64,000 nt of DNA from Veillonellales bacterium (GCA_944390485.1 CALXPQ010000005.1:62001-126000), one strand, 5' to 3'; counted from the stretch's first letter, positions 33,885-44,872 are shown. The notes: generated from the sequence alone by a model not told the origin. A program made the numbers and translations.

Positions 33885-34230
33885 GCCGTATGTGTCTCTC
33901 ATTTACGGATTTTCCATTTTTGGAATACGATTCCATGGTCTGCGACTTTCCTTCTTTTCCAAAAAAGAATGGAAAGTCGCCAAAGGAAGAAAATGCCGCC
34001 CCGTCACTGCGGCCTGAAAATTTCGCCGGTCACTACCCTCCGGAGAGCTCGCTCCCTGCGGTCGCTCAGACAGGCGCTCCGGCTGACGCCACCGGCGAAA
34101 TTTTCTCCCTTCGGGCACCGGCCTCCGTTCAAAGGGGCGGGGAGCTGCACCAATGTTAGACTTATTACCCATACGGTGCGGGCTTCATTTTCGGCGCGAA
34201 CGTTTCGCATACATCGGGGCAGGGCCGCAT
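33885..34230 (+). repeat. diverged copy 3 of the structured repeat
   Basis: Begins with GCCGTATGTGTCTCTCATTTACG as in the other copies, then diverges. The hairpins are kept with different arms: GCGACTTTCC / GGAAAGTCGC replaces CTTACTTTCC / GGAAAGTAAG. AAAATTTCGCCGGT / ACCGGCGAAATTTT replaces the AAGATTTGA-type outer stem. The end again matches the GGGCTTCAT…CGTTTCGCATACA…CGGGGC segment. Confidence 0.85.
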
Positions 34231-34391
34231 AGAGACGACAGCCTTTCTCTTCATGCCCGGAGAAGTTTTGTGTCGCCGCGTTGCGGCTCCCTTATGGCAC
34301 TGTACATTCTCATGCAGAAGCGGACCCACATACGATAAAACAGCTTTCTAAATCACACGCAAAGGTTAATCCTGCCAATGTTGCTCCTCAT

Positions 34392-34560
34392 ACGCACGCG
34401 CGAAGCGCGGCGGATAGGGCCCGGCTCTGCCGGGCTTCCTTCTTTCCCCTACGCAGGCGCAAAGCGCCGCGTAAAATTCCGGCGAAGCCGGACTCCTCTT
34501 TCCCCCCACGCTCGTGCGAAGCACGGCGGAAAAAGTCCGCTTGCGGACACTTCTTTCCAT
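34392..34560 (+). repeat. three tandem ~57-bp double-hairpin units
   Basis: Units start with ACGC at 34392, 34451 and 34508. Each has a first hairpin (CGCGCgaaGCGCG; GGCGCaaaGCGCC; CGTGCgaaGCACG), then a second (GCCCGGCtctGCCGGGC; TCCGGCgaaGCCGGA; GTCCGCttGCGGAC) and a pyrimidine tail (CTTCTTTCC-like). Stem sequences differ between units but stay complementary. No gene is seen in 34,231-34,697. Confidence 0.8.
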
Positions 34561-34697
34561 GCGGACGGGAATACGGTTCACTCACTCGCCTGAGCCCGGC
34601 CCCGAAGCCGGGCAGTTCCAGCGGAGCGGCTTCCTAACCTGTGCCGCCCTTCCGCTCAGGCGCTCTCAGCCGGAGCGCCGGAATTGCGCCCGGCCAT

Positions 34698-34781
34698 TTA
34701 GAAAAAGGGCCGGTGCGGCTCCTCAGAGCCGCAGCAGGCGGGGCGGCCTGCCGCGTCTTGCAGTTTGTACTGTCCCGGCAT
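34698..34781 (-). CDS. possible 27-aa peptide gene within repeat region
   Basis: An ATG at 34781 follows AAAGGAGACAATC, an excellent ribosome site, and the frame (MPGQYKLQDAAGRPACC…) ends with TAA at 34698. A GCGGCTC…GAGCCGC hairpin followed by CCCTTTTTC lies over the last codons, so transcript and peptide would end together. It may be a genuine small protein, a leader peptide or chance; no promoter was identified. Confidence 0.3.
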   Translation of the reverse strand: MPGQYKLQDAAGRPACCGSEEPHRPFF

Positions 34782-34865
34782 GATTGTCTCCTTTCGTTCA
34801 AGCCGCTTTTGTGCTGAAAGGGAATTACAAACTGAGCGGCAGGACGTCCTGCCGACAGGTCCTTT

Positions 34866-35055
34866 TTCGCCTGGCCGGCCGCTTCTTCCTTTGGTTACTT
34901 TCCATTCTTCCCGGGAGAAGAAGGAAAGTGACACGACCATGGAATCGTATTCCTAAAATAGGACCATTCGTAAATGACCGGACACGTACGGCCTCTCCCT
35001 GTGGGTCCGCTCCCCCATGAGCCGATACGCCCTGCATCGAAAATGACCCCCGCTT
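34866..35055 (-). repeat. inverted partial copy of the structured repeat
   Basis: Read on the minus strand it shows GAGGCCGTACGTGTC…CATTTACG, then GGAATACGATTCCATGGTC, then CACTTTCCTTCTTC…GAAGAATGGAAAGT and CCAAAGGAAGAA, in the same order as copy 3. The hairpin loop differs. It lies between the short peptide ORF and the MFS gene. Confidence 0.8.
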
Positions 35056-35107
35056 CCCCATGCGCCGGCACGCACAGCGCCGCTATGCCCCTGCCCGACG
35101 GGCATAC

Positions 35108-35140
35108 AAAAACGCCGTCTCCCGAAAAAAGGAGACGGCG
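35108..35140 (-). terminator. terminator after the MFS gene
   Basis: CGCCGTCTCC…GGAGACGGCG perfect 10-bp stem followed on the minus strand by TTTTT. Confidence 0.9.
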
Positions 35141-35161
35141 GTCCGGCCCGCGCAGCGGGCA

Positions 35162-36349
35162 TTATTTCCCCTGCCAGGAGATGCGGCGGAGGCGCTCCCG
35201 CTCCGGCTTCATGAGAAGCCAGCAGAGGAACGCCGCGAGGGCGAGGAAGCACGCGCCGGGCATGGGCGTCAGGGCGAGGCCAAGGACGTCGGCGGCCAGA
35301 CTCCCGGCGGCGGTACCCACGGCGATGCCCGTATTGGCCGCGGTGGGCAGGAGCGCGCCCGCCATGAGGAGGGTGCCCGGATGGAAGACGGCGGAGATGT
35401 GAAGGAAGTAGATCTGGAGGCTGGAATTGTGGATGTAGATGAGGCAGCCCAGGAGGAGCATCACCGCGAGGCCCGCCCAGAAGGTGTGTACCGCCGCGGC
35501 GAGGACGGCCACGAACGCCGCCTCCGCAGCGAGGATGGGCCAGAGGATGTACACGCCCCCGGCGGCGGCGACGCGCCCGCTGCCCAGATTGGACACGATG
35601 GTCATGGCCCCGAAGCAGAGGAGGATGGGGCTCACCCAGCCCGCGTCCGCGCCCATGACGGTCTCGAGGAGCGGCGTCACGTAGGCGTACCACGTGTAGT
35701 TCCCGGCGAGCGCGCAGAGGCCCACGCCCATGCCGAGGAGGATGCGCCGGTCGGCGAAAAGTGAGAGTTCCTTCCGGATGTCCGGCGCAATGGCCGGCGC
35801 GCCCGTCTTCGGGAGGGTCTTCAGCATGAGCAGGAGGTCCGCCGCGGAGAGCGCGGCGATGACGAGGAAAATCCACTGCCACGGCACGTACGCCGCGGCG
35901 AGGGTCCCGAGCGGCACGCCGAGCACGGCGGCGATGGAGAAGCCCGCGAAGATCCACGCCATGACGGAGGGCAGGTATTTCCGGTCCGCGATGTCCGGCG
36001 CGAAGGTGGTGGACACGGCGAGGACGGTGCCGGAGAGGGCCGCGAGGAAGAGCCGGTCCGCCAGGAGCGCTTCGTACGAGGTGACGAAGAAGGCCGCCAG
36101 ATTGCCGAGGATGAAGAGCGCCGTGAGGACGGCGAGGAAATGGTACCGGGAGAAGCGGCTCCCCCAGAGGGAGAGGAGCGGCGTGCCCGCGGCGTAGGCG
36201 AGGGCGAACCACGAGATGAGCATGCCCGCCTGCGTGAGCGGGATGCCGAGCGTCTCGGAGATGTCGGGCACGATGCCGATCATGATGAATTCACAGGTGC
36301 CGAGGACGAAGCTCAGCGTGACCAGTGAGATGACTGCCAGATTCCACAT
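35162..36349 (-). CDS. MFS transporter, DHA1 (AraJ/YdhP-like) family
   Basis: A 395-aa protein with twelve predicted helices. The N-terminus WNLAVISLVTLSFVLGTCEF with the conserved GxxEF is typical of DHA1 sugar/drug efflux permeases. The A-motif region reads GTPLLSLWGSRFSRYHFLAV, with the loop 2-3 sequence degenerate compared with the usual G-x-L-a-D-r-x-G-r-k. Probably exports small molecules with proton exchange; substrate unknown. The start is at 36349 after GCAAGGAGGCGCCT, with TATAAT upstream. It stands alone, bounded by a terminator and the repeat region. Confidence 0.86.
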   Translation of the reverse strand: MWNLAVISLVTLSFVLGTCEFIMIGIVPDISETLGIPLTQAGMLISWFALAYAAGTPLLSLWGSRFSRYHFLAVLTALFILGNLAAFFVTSYEALLADRLFLAALSGTVLAVSTTFAPDIADRKYLPSVMAWIFAGFSIAAVLGVPLGTLAAAYVPWQWIFLVIAALSAADLLLMLKTLPKTGAPAIAPDIRKELSLFADRRILLGMGVGLCALAGNYTWYAYVTPLLETVMGADAGWVSPILLCFGAMTIVSNLGSGRVAAAGGVYILWPILAAEAAFVAVLAAAVHTFWAGLAVMLLLGCLIYIHNSSLQIYFLHISAVFHPGTLLMAGALLPTAANTGIAVGTAAGSLAADVLGLALTPMPGACFLALAAFLCWLLMKPERERLRRISWQGK

Positions 36350-36498
36350 AGGCGCCTCCTTGCAGGATTCGAATGATTCATTATACACCGGCTCCATGCG
36401 TTTTGCTTATGGAAATCTTCTATGGGCCGCTCCGGGCGCAATTTCTATTTCTCGGCGGCGCTGTTATAATAAAGGAAATATCGAAATGAGGTGATCAT

Positions 36499-37128
36499 TT
36501 GGAAAAAGCATTTCGCACAGAGACGATCGACGGATTTCTGGACGCTCTCGGCAGCACGGCTCCCGCTCCGGGGGGCGGCGCGGCGGCGGGCCTCCTCGGG
36601 GCGCAGGCGTGCGCGCTCGCGGAGAAGGTGTGCGCCCTCACGCTGACGAACAAAAAGTACGCGGAGATCCATGAGCAGGTCGAGGCGTGGCAGCCCATCT
36701 TCCGGGAGGCGCGATCCATCATGCTCGACCTGATGGACGAGGACGCAGCGCATTTCGAGGCGCTCATGGCGGCGTACCGCCAGCCGAAGCCGGCGGACGA
36801 AGCGGGCCAGTCGGCGCGGGCGGAGGCCATCCAGCAGGCGCTGGAGAAATCGGCGCAGGCGCCGGCGCAGATCGCGCAGACGATGGCGGACATGATGCCG
36901 CTCTTCACGAAGGTGCTCCAGCAGGGCAACGCGAATCTCATCACGGACAGCATCATCGCGGCGCAGTGCGCCATGGCGGCGGTCCATGCGGCCATCCTCA
37001 ATGTGCGCATCAATCTGAAGTCCATCAAGAATGAATTCTATGTGCGCGAGATGGAGGACACCATCCGTTCGTGGGAGGACGCGTGCTCGGCCATCGACGC
37101 GGTGCTCACGTATCAGGTGACGCTCTGA
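36499..37128 (+). CDS. formiminotransferase-cyclodeaminase-like (FchA) protein
   Basis: A 209-aa helical protein of the cyclodeaminase fold, with the family motif TAPAPGGGAAAGLLGAQACAL near residue 20. Stand-alone members act as methenyl-tetrahydrofolate cyclohydrolase or formimino-THF cyclodeaminase, feeding one-carbon folate pools. It begins with TTG at 36499 after GAGGTGATCA, 30 bp from a TATAAT. No histidine-degradation genes are adjacent, so the cyclohydrolase role is the better guess. Confidence 0.85.
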   Translation: MEKAFRTETIDGFLDALGSTAPAPGGGAAAGLLGAQACALAEKVCALTLTNKKYAEIHEQVEAWQPIFREARSIMLDLMDEDAAHFEALMAAYRQPKPADEAGQSARAEAIQQALEKSAQAPAQIAQTMADMMPLFTKVLQQGNANLITDSIIAAQCAMAAVHAAILNVRINLKSIKNEFYVREMEDTIRSWEDACSAIDAVLTYQVTL

Positions 37129-37135
37129 CAGCGGG

Positions 37136-37163
37136 ATACGGCTCTTTCGGGAGCCGTATTTTT
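37136..37163 (+). terminator. terminator between fchA-like and ClC genes
   Basis: ATACGGCTC…GAGCCGTAT stem followed by TTTTTT; it ends 18 bp before the ClC start, so readthrough may feed the ClC gene. Confidence 0.8.
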
Positions 37164-37180
37164 TGCAGGAAGGAGGGCGT

Positions 37181-38776
37181 ATGAAACACAGGATGCCCGA
37201 CTGGGCGGAGGCGCTGTCCCGGCGGCGGATGCTGCGGCTGCGGCTCTTCGCGGGCGGGGCGGCGGCGGGCCTCGCGGCGGGTCTCTCCGTGGCGCTGTAC
37301 CGCTGGCTCATCGGGGAGGCGGAGACGCTCCGCACGGTGCTCGCCACGCAGGCGCTGGAGGACGCCGCCGAGGGAAGCGTCCTGCCCTTCGCACTCTGGG
37401 CGGCGGGACTCCTCGCCGCGGCGCTCGTCCTCTCGGCGCTCTGCCGGTGGGAGCCCATGGCTTCGGGGAGCGGCATCCCGCAGGTGAAGGGGATGCTCCT
37501 CGGCTGGGTGCACCTGCGGTGGCTGCGGGTGCTTCTGGTGCAGATCTTCGGCGGGGCGCTCGCCATCGGCGCGGGCCTCTCGCTGGGCCACGCGGGGCCG
37601 GCGGTGGAGATCGGCGCGGCGGCGGCGCAGGGCACGAGCCGGGCGGCGGGCCGGCGGCGCGCGGAGGAGCGGTGCCTCGTCACGGGCGGCGCGGGCGCGG
37701 GGCTCGCGGCAGTCTTCAACGCGCCCCTCGCGGGGATGCTTTTTGCGCTGGAGGAGCTGCACCACACGTTTTCCGCTTCGGTCATCCTCCCGGCCATGGC
37801 GGCCTCGGTCACCGCGGCGTGCACGGTGCGCTTTTTCTTCGGCAGTCATACGATTTTCCTCTTCACCGGGACGGCGCCGCTCGAAGCGGGCGAGCTCCCG
37901 TGGGTGGTGCTCCTCGGGGCGGTGTGCGGCGCGGCGGCGGTGCCTTTCAACGCGGGGCTCCTCGCGGCGCGCCGGTTCTACGGCCTCCCCTGTTTCCGCA
38001 CGCGGGAGCGGAAGATCGGCTTCGCCCTCGCGCTGGCCGGGCTGGCGGCTTTCCTCTGCCCGGCGCTCACCGGCGGCGGAGACCGGCTCATCAACGCGGT
38101 GACGCAGTGCCCTCCGGGCTTCTTCGTCCTGGCGGGCCTCGCGCTCGCCAAGTCGCTCTTCACCTTCGCGAGCTTCGGGAGCGGCGTGCCCGGGGGCTTC
38201 TTTTTCCCGTCCCTCACGGTGGGCGCGCTCACCGGCGCGGCGGCGGGGACCCTCCTCATCGATGCGGGCCTTCTTCCGCCGGAGGCGATGACGAATGTGA
38301 TCATCCTCTCCATGGCGGCGTTCTTCGCGGGCAGCGTGCGCGCTCCCATCACCGGCGCGGTGCTCCTCCTGGAAATGACGGGGCGTTTCGAGCAGCTCAT
38401 GCCGCTCGCGCTCGCTGCGGCCACGGCGTACGTCGCGAGCGGCCTTCTGGGCGGCGTGCCCATCTACGAAGCTCTCCTGCGGCGGCAGCGAGCGGACGCG
38501 GGCATCGGCACGCTCCCGGAGCCGCGGCTGGTCGAGCTCGCTGTGGAAAACGGCTCCGCCCTCGACGGACGGCGGACGGCGGACCTGCCTCTCCCGCCCC
38601 GCACGGTGCTCGCCGAAATCCGCCGGGGCGGCGAACCCATCGTGCCGGGCGCGGAGACGGTCGTCCGGGCGGGCGACCAGCTCGCCTTCCTCACCCAGTG
38701 CGGCGACGCGGCGCAGCTCGAGCGGCTCGTCGAAGGGACGCTTCCCGCCGGCGGCGTGCATGCCCATAAAAAATAA
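37181..38776 (+). CDS. ClC-family chloride channel/transporter with C-terminal TrkA-C domain
   Basis: A 531-aa membrane protein. It has GSGIPQV (96-100), the first anion-binding loop, SLGHAGPAVEIG (134-145), APLAGMLFALEEL with Glu191/Glu192 on the inner proton path, GVPGGFFFPSLTVGA, and a PIYEALL tyrosine. The last 75 residues form a TrkA-C/RCK-like regulatory domain. In proton-coupled ClCs the external gate is Glu in G-R-E-G-P; here the equivalent is Ala138 in G-H-A-G-P, predicting uncoupled, channel-like transport. AGGAAGGAGGGCGT precedes the ATG. Confidence 0.9.
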   Translation: MKHRMPDWAEALSRRRMLRLRLFAGGAAAGLAAGLSVALYRWLIGEAETLRTVLATQALEDAAEGSVLPFALWAAGLLAAALVLSALCRWEPMASGSGIPQVKGMLLGWVHLRWLRVLLVQIFGGALAIGAGLSLGHAGPAVEIGAAAAQGTSRAAGRRRAEERCLVTGGAGAGLAAVFNAPLAGMLFALEELHHTFSASVILPAMAASVTAACTVRFFFGSHTIFLFTGTAPLEAGELPWVVLLGAVCGAAAVPFNAGLLAARRFYGLPCFRTRERKIGFALALAGLAAFLCPALTGGGDRLINAVTQCPPGFFVLAGLALAKSLFTFASFGSGVPGGFFFPSLTVGALTGAAAGTLLIDAGLLPPEAMTNVIILSMAAFFAGSVRAPITGAVLLLEMTGRFEQLMPLALAAATAYVASGLLGGVPIYEALLRRQRADAGIGTLPEPRLVELAVENGSALDGRRTADLPLPPRTVLAEIRRGGEPIVPGAETVVRAGDQLAFLTQCGDAAQLERLVEGTLPAGGVHAHKK

Positions 38777-38808
38777 AGCCTCTTCCGAAAAAGGAAAAGG
38801 CTTTTTTT
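38775..38808. terminator. terminator between convergent ClC and ECF genes
   Basis: AAAGCCTCTTCC / GGAAAAGGCTTT stem (one mismatch) with T7; it overlaps the ClC stop codon. Confidence 0.8.
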
Positions 38809-38818
38809 ATGCGCGGGA

Positions 38819-39310
38819 TCACAGGCGGTCCCGCAGGAGACGGCCGAGAGCGGCCGCCGCGGCGGTATTCGCCGCCCCTTCCGCGAGGAGCCCCGGCAGG
38901 GACGAGAGCCCTGCGGCGAGGCTGCCGTACAGGAGCGCGCCGAAAACCGTGTACGCCGCGGCCATCCACAGGGAAGCCAGCGCCCAGCCCGCAGCGGCGC
39001 GGCGCGAGACGAGGCGGCGGTCCTCTCCGGCGGCCGCGCAGACCAGGTACGCCATGACGCCCTTGATGAGGAGCGTCGGCCCCGCCCACAGAGGGAATCC
39101 GGCGAAGCAGTCCGCCAGCGCCGAGCCGACGGCGGCGGACAGGACGGCTGAATGCCGCGGGAGGCGGAGCGCGGTCAGGAAGAGGACCGCGTCGCCCAGA
39201 TGGGCGTACCCCAGCGGGATGGGGACTTTCAGGAACGCGGTGGCGAGAAAGATGAGCGCGGCGGCCGCTGCGGCGAAACAGAGCCGGCGCACCGGAGACG
39301 GTGAATCCAT
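38819..39310 (-). CDS. ECF transporter substrate-binding (S) component
   Basis: A 163-aa membrane protein with about five to six helices and the S-component signature VPIPLGYAHLGDAVLFLTAL near residue 30, similar to COG4720-type vitamin transporters. It would bind a vitamin or precursor and work with EcfA/EcfT encoded elsewhere. GAAAGGAGGACCGTCCC precedes the ATG. I see no riboswitch in the 110 bp upstream, so the substrate cannot be inferred. Confidence 0.78.
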   Translation of the reverse strand: MDSPSPVRRLCFAAAAAALIFLATAFLKVPIPLGYAHLGDAVLFLTALRLPRHSAVLSAAVGSALADCFAGFPLWAGPTLLIKGVMAYLVCAAAGEDRRLVSRRAAAGWALASLWMAAAYTVFGALLYGSLAAGLSSLPGLLAEGAANTAAAAALGRLLRDRL

Positions 39311-39420
39311 GGGACGGTCCTCCTTTCAGGATTTCCGTCCATGGTACCACGAAAGGCCTCCCGCCTCCAATAGAAAAACGGCGCGGTTTCCGCCGCCATC
39401 CATAGCGTTCGCTGCATCAG

Positions 39421-39448
39421 AAAAAGGCTCCGGATGTCCCGGAGCCTT
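39421..39448 (-). terminator. terminator of the atp operon
   Basis: AAGGCTCCGG…CCGGAGCCTT stem followed on the minus strand by TTTTT, 13 bp after the atpC stop. Confidence 0.9.
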
Positions 39449-39460
39449 TTGAGCTGCATC

Positions 39461-39880
39461 TCAGAGTTTGCCTGCCACGTGCAGACGGGTCAGCGCGCGC
39501 TGGAGCGCGCGGATCGCGCGTTCCACGTCGATGTCGGCTGTGCGGTTCGCCAGCCGTTCTTCGGCGCGTTTCCGTGCTGCCTCTGCGCGGGCCACATCGA
39601 TGGTGGACGCGAGTTCGGCCAGCGGTGCGATGATATTCACGCAGTTGTTTTCCATTTCGAGGAAGCCGCCGAATACGGCGATCTCTTCTTCGCCTTCCGC
39701 GCTCTTGATGCGGACCGGACTGATCCGGAGCGCCGCCGCGAGCGGGAGATGGTTTTTCATCACTGCGAATTCACCGTCGACTGCACGGGCCACGACCATG
39801 GTGGCGCCGTCTTTCGTATAGATCGGGCCATCCGGCGTAATGATTTCCACATGCAGCGGAGAGACAAGGGTATCAGCCAT
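39461..39880 (-). CDS. atpC: ATP synthase subunit epsilon
   Basis: A 139-aa subunit of the F1 central stalk that links gamma to the c-ring and inhibits ATP hydrolysis. The N-terminal ten-strand barrel (LHVEIITPDGPIY … FGGFLEMENNCVNIIA) and the C-terminal helix pair rich in Ala/Arg/Glu (ARAEAARKRAEERL) are both present. Last gene of the operon, 3 bp after atpD. Confidence 0.95.
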   Translation of the reverse strand: MADTLVSPLHVEIITPDGPIYTKDGATMVVARAVDGEFAVMKNHLPLAAALRISPVRIKSAEGEEEIAVFGGFLEMENNCVNIIAPLAELASTIDVARAEAARKRAEERLANRTADIDVERAIRALQRALTRLHVAGKL

Positions 39881-39883
39881 GGC

Positions 39884-42237
<2,354 letters not shown>

Positions 42238-42242
42238 TCAGA

Positions 42243-43778
42243 TCACCCCGCTGCCGTTTCAGTATTCTTTGCCGCCTTGTAACGAGTCTTGAATTCATCA
42301 ATGGCTGCACGCAGCGCTGCTTCGTTTTCATCGGTGAGCTTCTTCGTTTCACGGATGGAAGCGCCGATTTCCGGATGGCTGCTGTGGAGGAATGCGATCA
42401 GCTGATGTTCGAAGTCTACGACTTCTTCGACTTCGAGATCATCCAGGAAGCCTTTGACCGAGGTATAGATGGCCATGACCTGGTCTTCGACCGGGTACGG
42501 GCTGTACTGCGGCTGCTTCAGGACTTCGGTCGTTCTCTGGCCGCGGTCGATCTGGGCTTTCGTCGCCGGATCGAGGTCGGAGCCGAACTGTGCGAAGGCT
42601 GCGAGTTCACGATACTGCGCCAGATCCAGACGCAGAGTCCCTGCGACCTGCTTCATGGCTTTGATCTGTGCGGAACCGCCTACGCGGGATACGGAGAGGC
42701 CGACGTTGATAGCCGGACGGATGCCTGCGTAGAAGAGGTTCGTTTCCAGATAGATCTGGCCGTCGGTGATGGAAATGACGTTCGTCGGGATGTATGCGCC
42801 GACGTCGCCTGCTAGGGTCTCGATGATCGGGAGCGCGGTGATGGAGCCGCCGCCGAGTTCGTCGGAGAGGCGGGCTGCGCGTTCCAGAAGACGGGAGTGC
42901 AGGTAGAATACGTCGCCCGGGTACGCTTCACGTCCCGGCGGGCGGCGGAGCAGCAGGGACATCGCACGGTAGGCGACGGCCTGCTTGGACAGATCATCAT
43001 AGATGATGAGCACGTCTTTGCCTTTGTGCATGAAGTATTCCGCGATGGATACACCGGAGTACGGTGCGAGGTACTGCATCGGGGAGCCTTCGGATGCGCC
43101 GGCATGGACGATGATGGAGTAATCCATCGCGCCCGCCTGTTTCAGCGTTTCATACACGCGGACAGCGTTCGCGTTCTTCTGGCCGATGGATACATAGATA
43201 CAGATGACGCCATTGCCCTTCTGGTTCAGGATGGTGTCGATGGCCACGGCGGTCTTGCCGGTGCCGCGGTCGCCGATGATGAGCTCGCGCTGGCCGCGTC
43301 CGATCGGGACCATGGAGTCGATGGCCTTCAGACCTGTCTGCAGCGGCACATTGACCGGCTGTCTGTCGGCAATGCCCGGTGCCTTGATTTCAATGTCGCG
43401 GTATTCGTCGGTCTTGATCTCGCCCTTGCCGTCGATCGGCTGGCCGAGGGAGTTGACTACGCGGCCGATGACTGCGTCGCCGACCGGCACCTGCATCAGG
43501 CGGCCCGTGCGCTTGACGACGTCGCCTTCCTTGATGGTCTCATACTTGCCGAGCAGTACGACGCCGACATTGCTCTCTTCGAGGTTCAGCGCCATGCCGT
43601 ATACGCCGTTCGGGAGCTCGAGCAGCTCGCCGGACATGCAGTTTTCGAGGCCGTACACGTGAGCGATTCCGTCGCCGACTTCAAGGACCCTGCCTACTTC
43701 ATCGACATTGAGGTCTACTTTGTAGTTTTCGATCTGTTTTTTGATGACAGATGTAATTTCATCTGAACTGATTTTCAT
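42243..43778 (-). CDS. atpA: ATP synthase subunit alpha
   Basis: The 511-aa non-catalytic nucleotide-binding F1 subunit. Walker [14 protein letters not shown] near residue 170, [13 protein letters not shown] near 268 and the signature [14 protein letters not shown] near 360 are visible. It lies 15 bp downstream of atpH. Confidence 0.98.
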   Translation of the reverse strand: MKISSDEITSVIKKQIENYKVDLNVDEVGRVLEVGDGIAHVYGLENCMSGELLELPNGVYGMALNLEESNVGVVLLGKYETIKEGDVVKRTGRLMQVPVGDAVIGRVVNSLGQPIDGKGEIKTDEYRDIEIKAPGIADRQPVNVPLQTGLKAIDSMVPIGRGQRELIIGDRGTGKTAVAIDTILNQKGNGVICIYVSIGQKNANAVRVYETLKQAGAMDYSIIVHAGASEGSPMQYLAPYSGVSIAEYFMHKGKDVLIIYDDLSKQAVAYRAMSLLLRRPPGREAYPGDVFYLHSRLLERAARLSDELGGGSITALPIIETLAGDVGAYIPTNVISITDGQIYLETNLFYAGIRPAINVGLSVSRVGGSAQIKAMKQVAGTLRLDLAQYRELAAFAQFGSDLDPATKAQIDRGQRTTEVLKQPQYSPYPVEDQVMAIYTSVKGFLDDLEVEEVVDFEHQLIAFLHSSHPEIGASIRETKKLTDENEAALRAAIDEFKTRYKAAKNTETAAG

Positions 43779-43793
43779 TTCCTATAAGTCACC

Positions 43794-44339
43794 TCAATCT
43801 TTTTGCATGATTTTTGCTTTCAGGGTTTGCAGCTGTCTCGCTACGGAACCGTCGATCAACTGGTCGCCGATCTGCACGGTGAAGCCGCCGATGAGGGCGG
43901 AGTCCACCTTCTGCTTCATGATGATCTTCTTGCCGGTCATCTCTTCGAGCTTCGCCTTGAGGGCGGCGGCCTGTTCCTGCGTGAGCGGGAAAGCGGAGGT
44001 GACGAGCGCGTCCTCGATGCCCATGCCTTCATGGGCCAGCGCGGCGTACACGCGGACCATGTCCGGCAGGAGCTCGAAGCGGTCTCTGTCGATCACGACG
44101 TAGCAGAACTGCAGCACGACGGGCTGCACCTTATCTGCAAACAATTTCTGTATGGTATCTTTCTTGGCATCCTTCGTAAGGAAAGGATGATTAAGGAAGG
44201 ATTTCAGCTCTGCATTCTCCGCGATGGTATCGCTGATGAGAGTGAGTTCCTCTTCTGTTTTTTCCAGGCTGTTCTGCTCAAGAGCAATCTCATAGATAGC
44301 GCGTCCGTACTTTTTAGCGACGATTACGTTCTTATCCAT
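43794..44339 (-). CDS. atpH: ATP synthase subunit delta
   Basis: A 181-aa peripheral-stalk subunit capping F1. It has the N-terminal helical bundle (KYGRAIYEIALEQNSL) and a C-terminal KVDSALIGGFTVQIGDQLIDGSVARQL segment, which is the family signature. It lies 2 bp after atpF. Confidence 0.95.
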   Translation of the reverse strand: MDKNVIVAKKYGRAIYEIALEQNSLEKTEEELTLISDTIAENAELKSFLNHPFLTKDAKKDTIQKLFADKVQPVVLQFCYVVIDRDRFELLPDMVRVYAALAHEGMGIEDALVTSAFPLTQEQAAALKAKLEEMTGKKIIMKQKVDSALIGGFTVQIGDQLIDGSVARQLQTLKAKIMQKD

Positions 44340-44341
44340 GA

Positions 44342-44836
44342 TTATTTACCTGCGTTGCGGGCACCCAGTTTCGCGATGCTTTCAGCGATCAGGCGATCGT
44401 TGGTGTCCGGAGTCATATTCTTGCTGATGATCTTGGAAGCGATGTCGCAGGAGAGAGCGGCCACCTGAGATTTCAGATCTTCGAGAGCTTCGGTGCGTTC
44501 TCTTTCGATCTGCTTGGAAGCGGCTTCTTTTTCCTTCGCGATCGCTTCGCGTGCTGCATCGATCTGTGCCTGTGCCTGGACCTGGGCTTCCTTCACTGCT
44601 TTGCTGACGATGTCCTGCGCTTTGACCTGCGCGTCGCGGAGCTGCGCTTCATAGCTTTCTTTCAGCTTCTGCGCGTCCGCATTGGCGCTGGCCGCGGAGT
44701 CGAGGTCGTTCTGGATGCGCGCTTTGCGGTCGTCCAGCACTTTCAGCATCGGCTTGTAGGCGAAATGGCCCAGAATAGCACAAAGGATGACGAAGTTTAC
44801 GATCTGCCACAGCAAGGTTCCATTTAATTCTACCAA
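44342..44836 (-). CDS. atpF: ATP synthase subunit b
   Basis: A 164-aa peripheral-stalk subunit with one N-terminal membrane helix (LLWQIVNFVILCAILGHFA). A long charged coiled coil (about 35-130, rich in Ala/Lys/Glu/Gln) and a C-terminal dimerisation segment follow. GGAGGGGATTTC precedes the ATG. Confidence 0.96.
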   Translation of the reverse strand: MVELNGTLLWQIVNFVILCAILGHFAYKPMLKVLDDRKARIQNDLDSAASANADAQKLKESYEAQLRDAQVKAQDIVSKAVKEAQVQAQAQIDAAREAIAKEKEAASKQIERERTEALEDLKSQVAALSCDIASKIISKNMTPDTNDRLIAESIAKLGARNAGK

Positions 44837-44872
44837 TGAAATCCCCTCCTTAGGCTAATGAATGGTGTTGAA

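Noticed and set aside
34392..34560. CRISPR-like array
   Set aside because: Units are palindromic and diverged rather than identical, there are no unique spacers, and no cas genes are in the window.
36445..37824. 459-codon minus-strand frame over the fchA-like and ClC genes
   Set aside because: Crosses a terminator and two convincing plus-strand genes.
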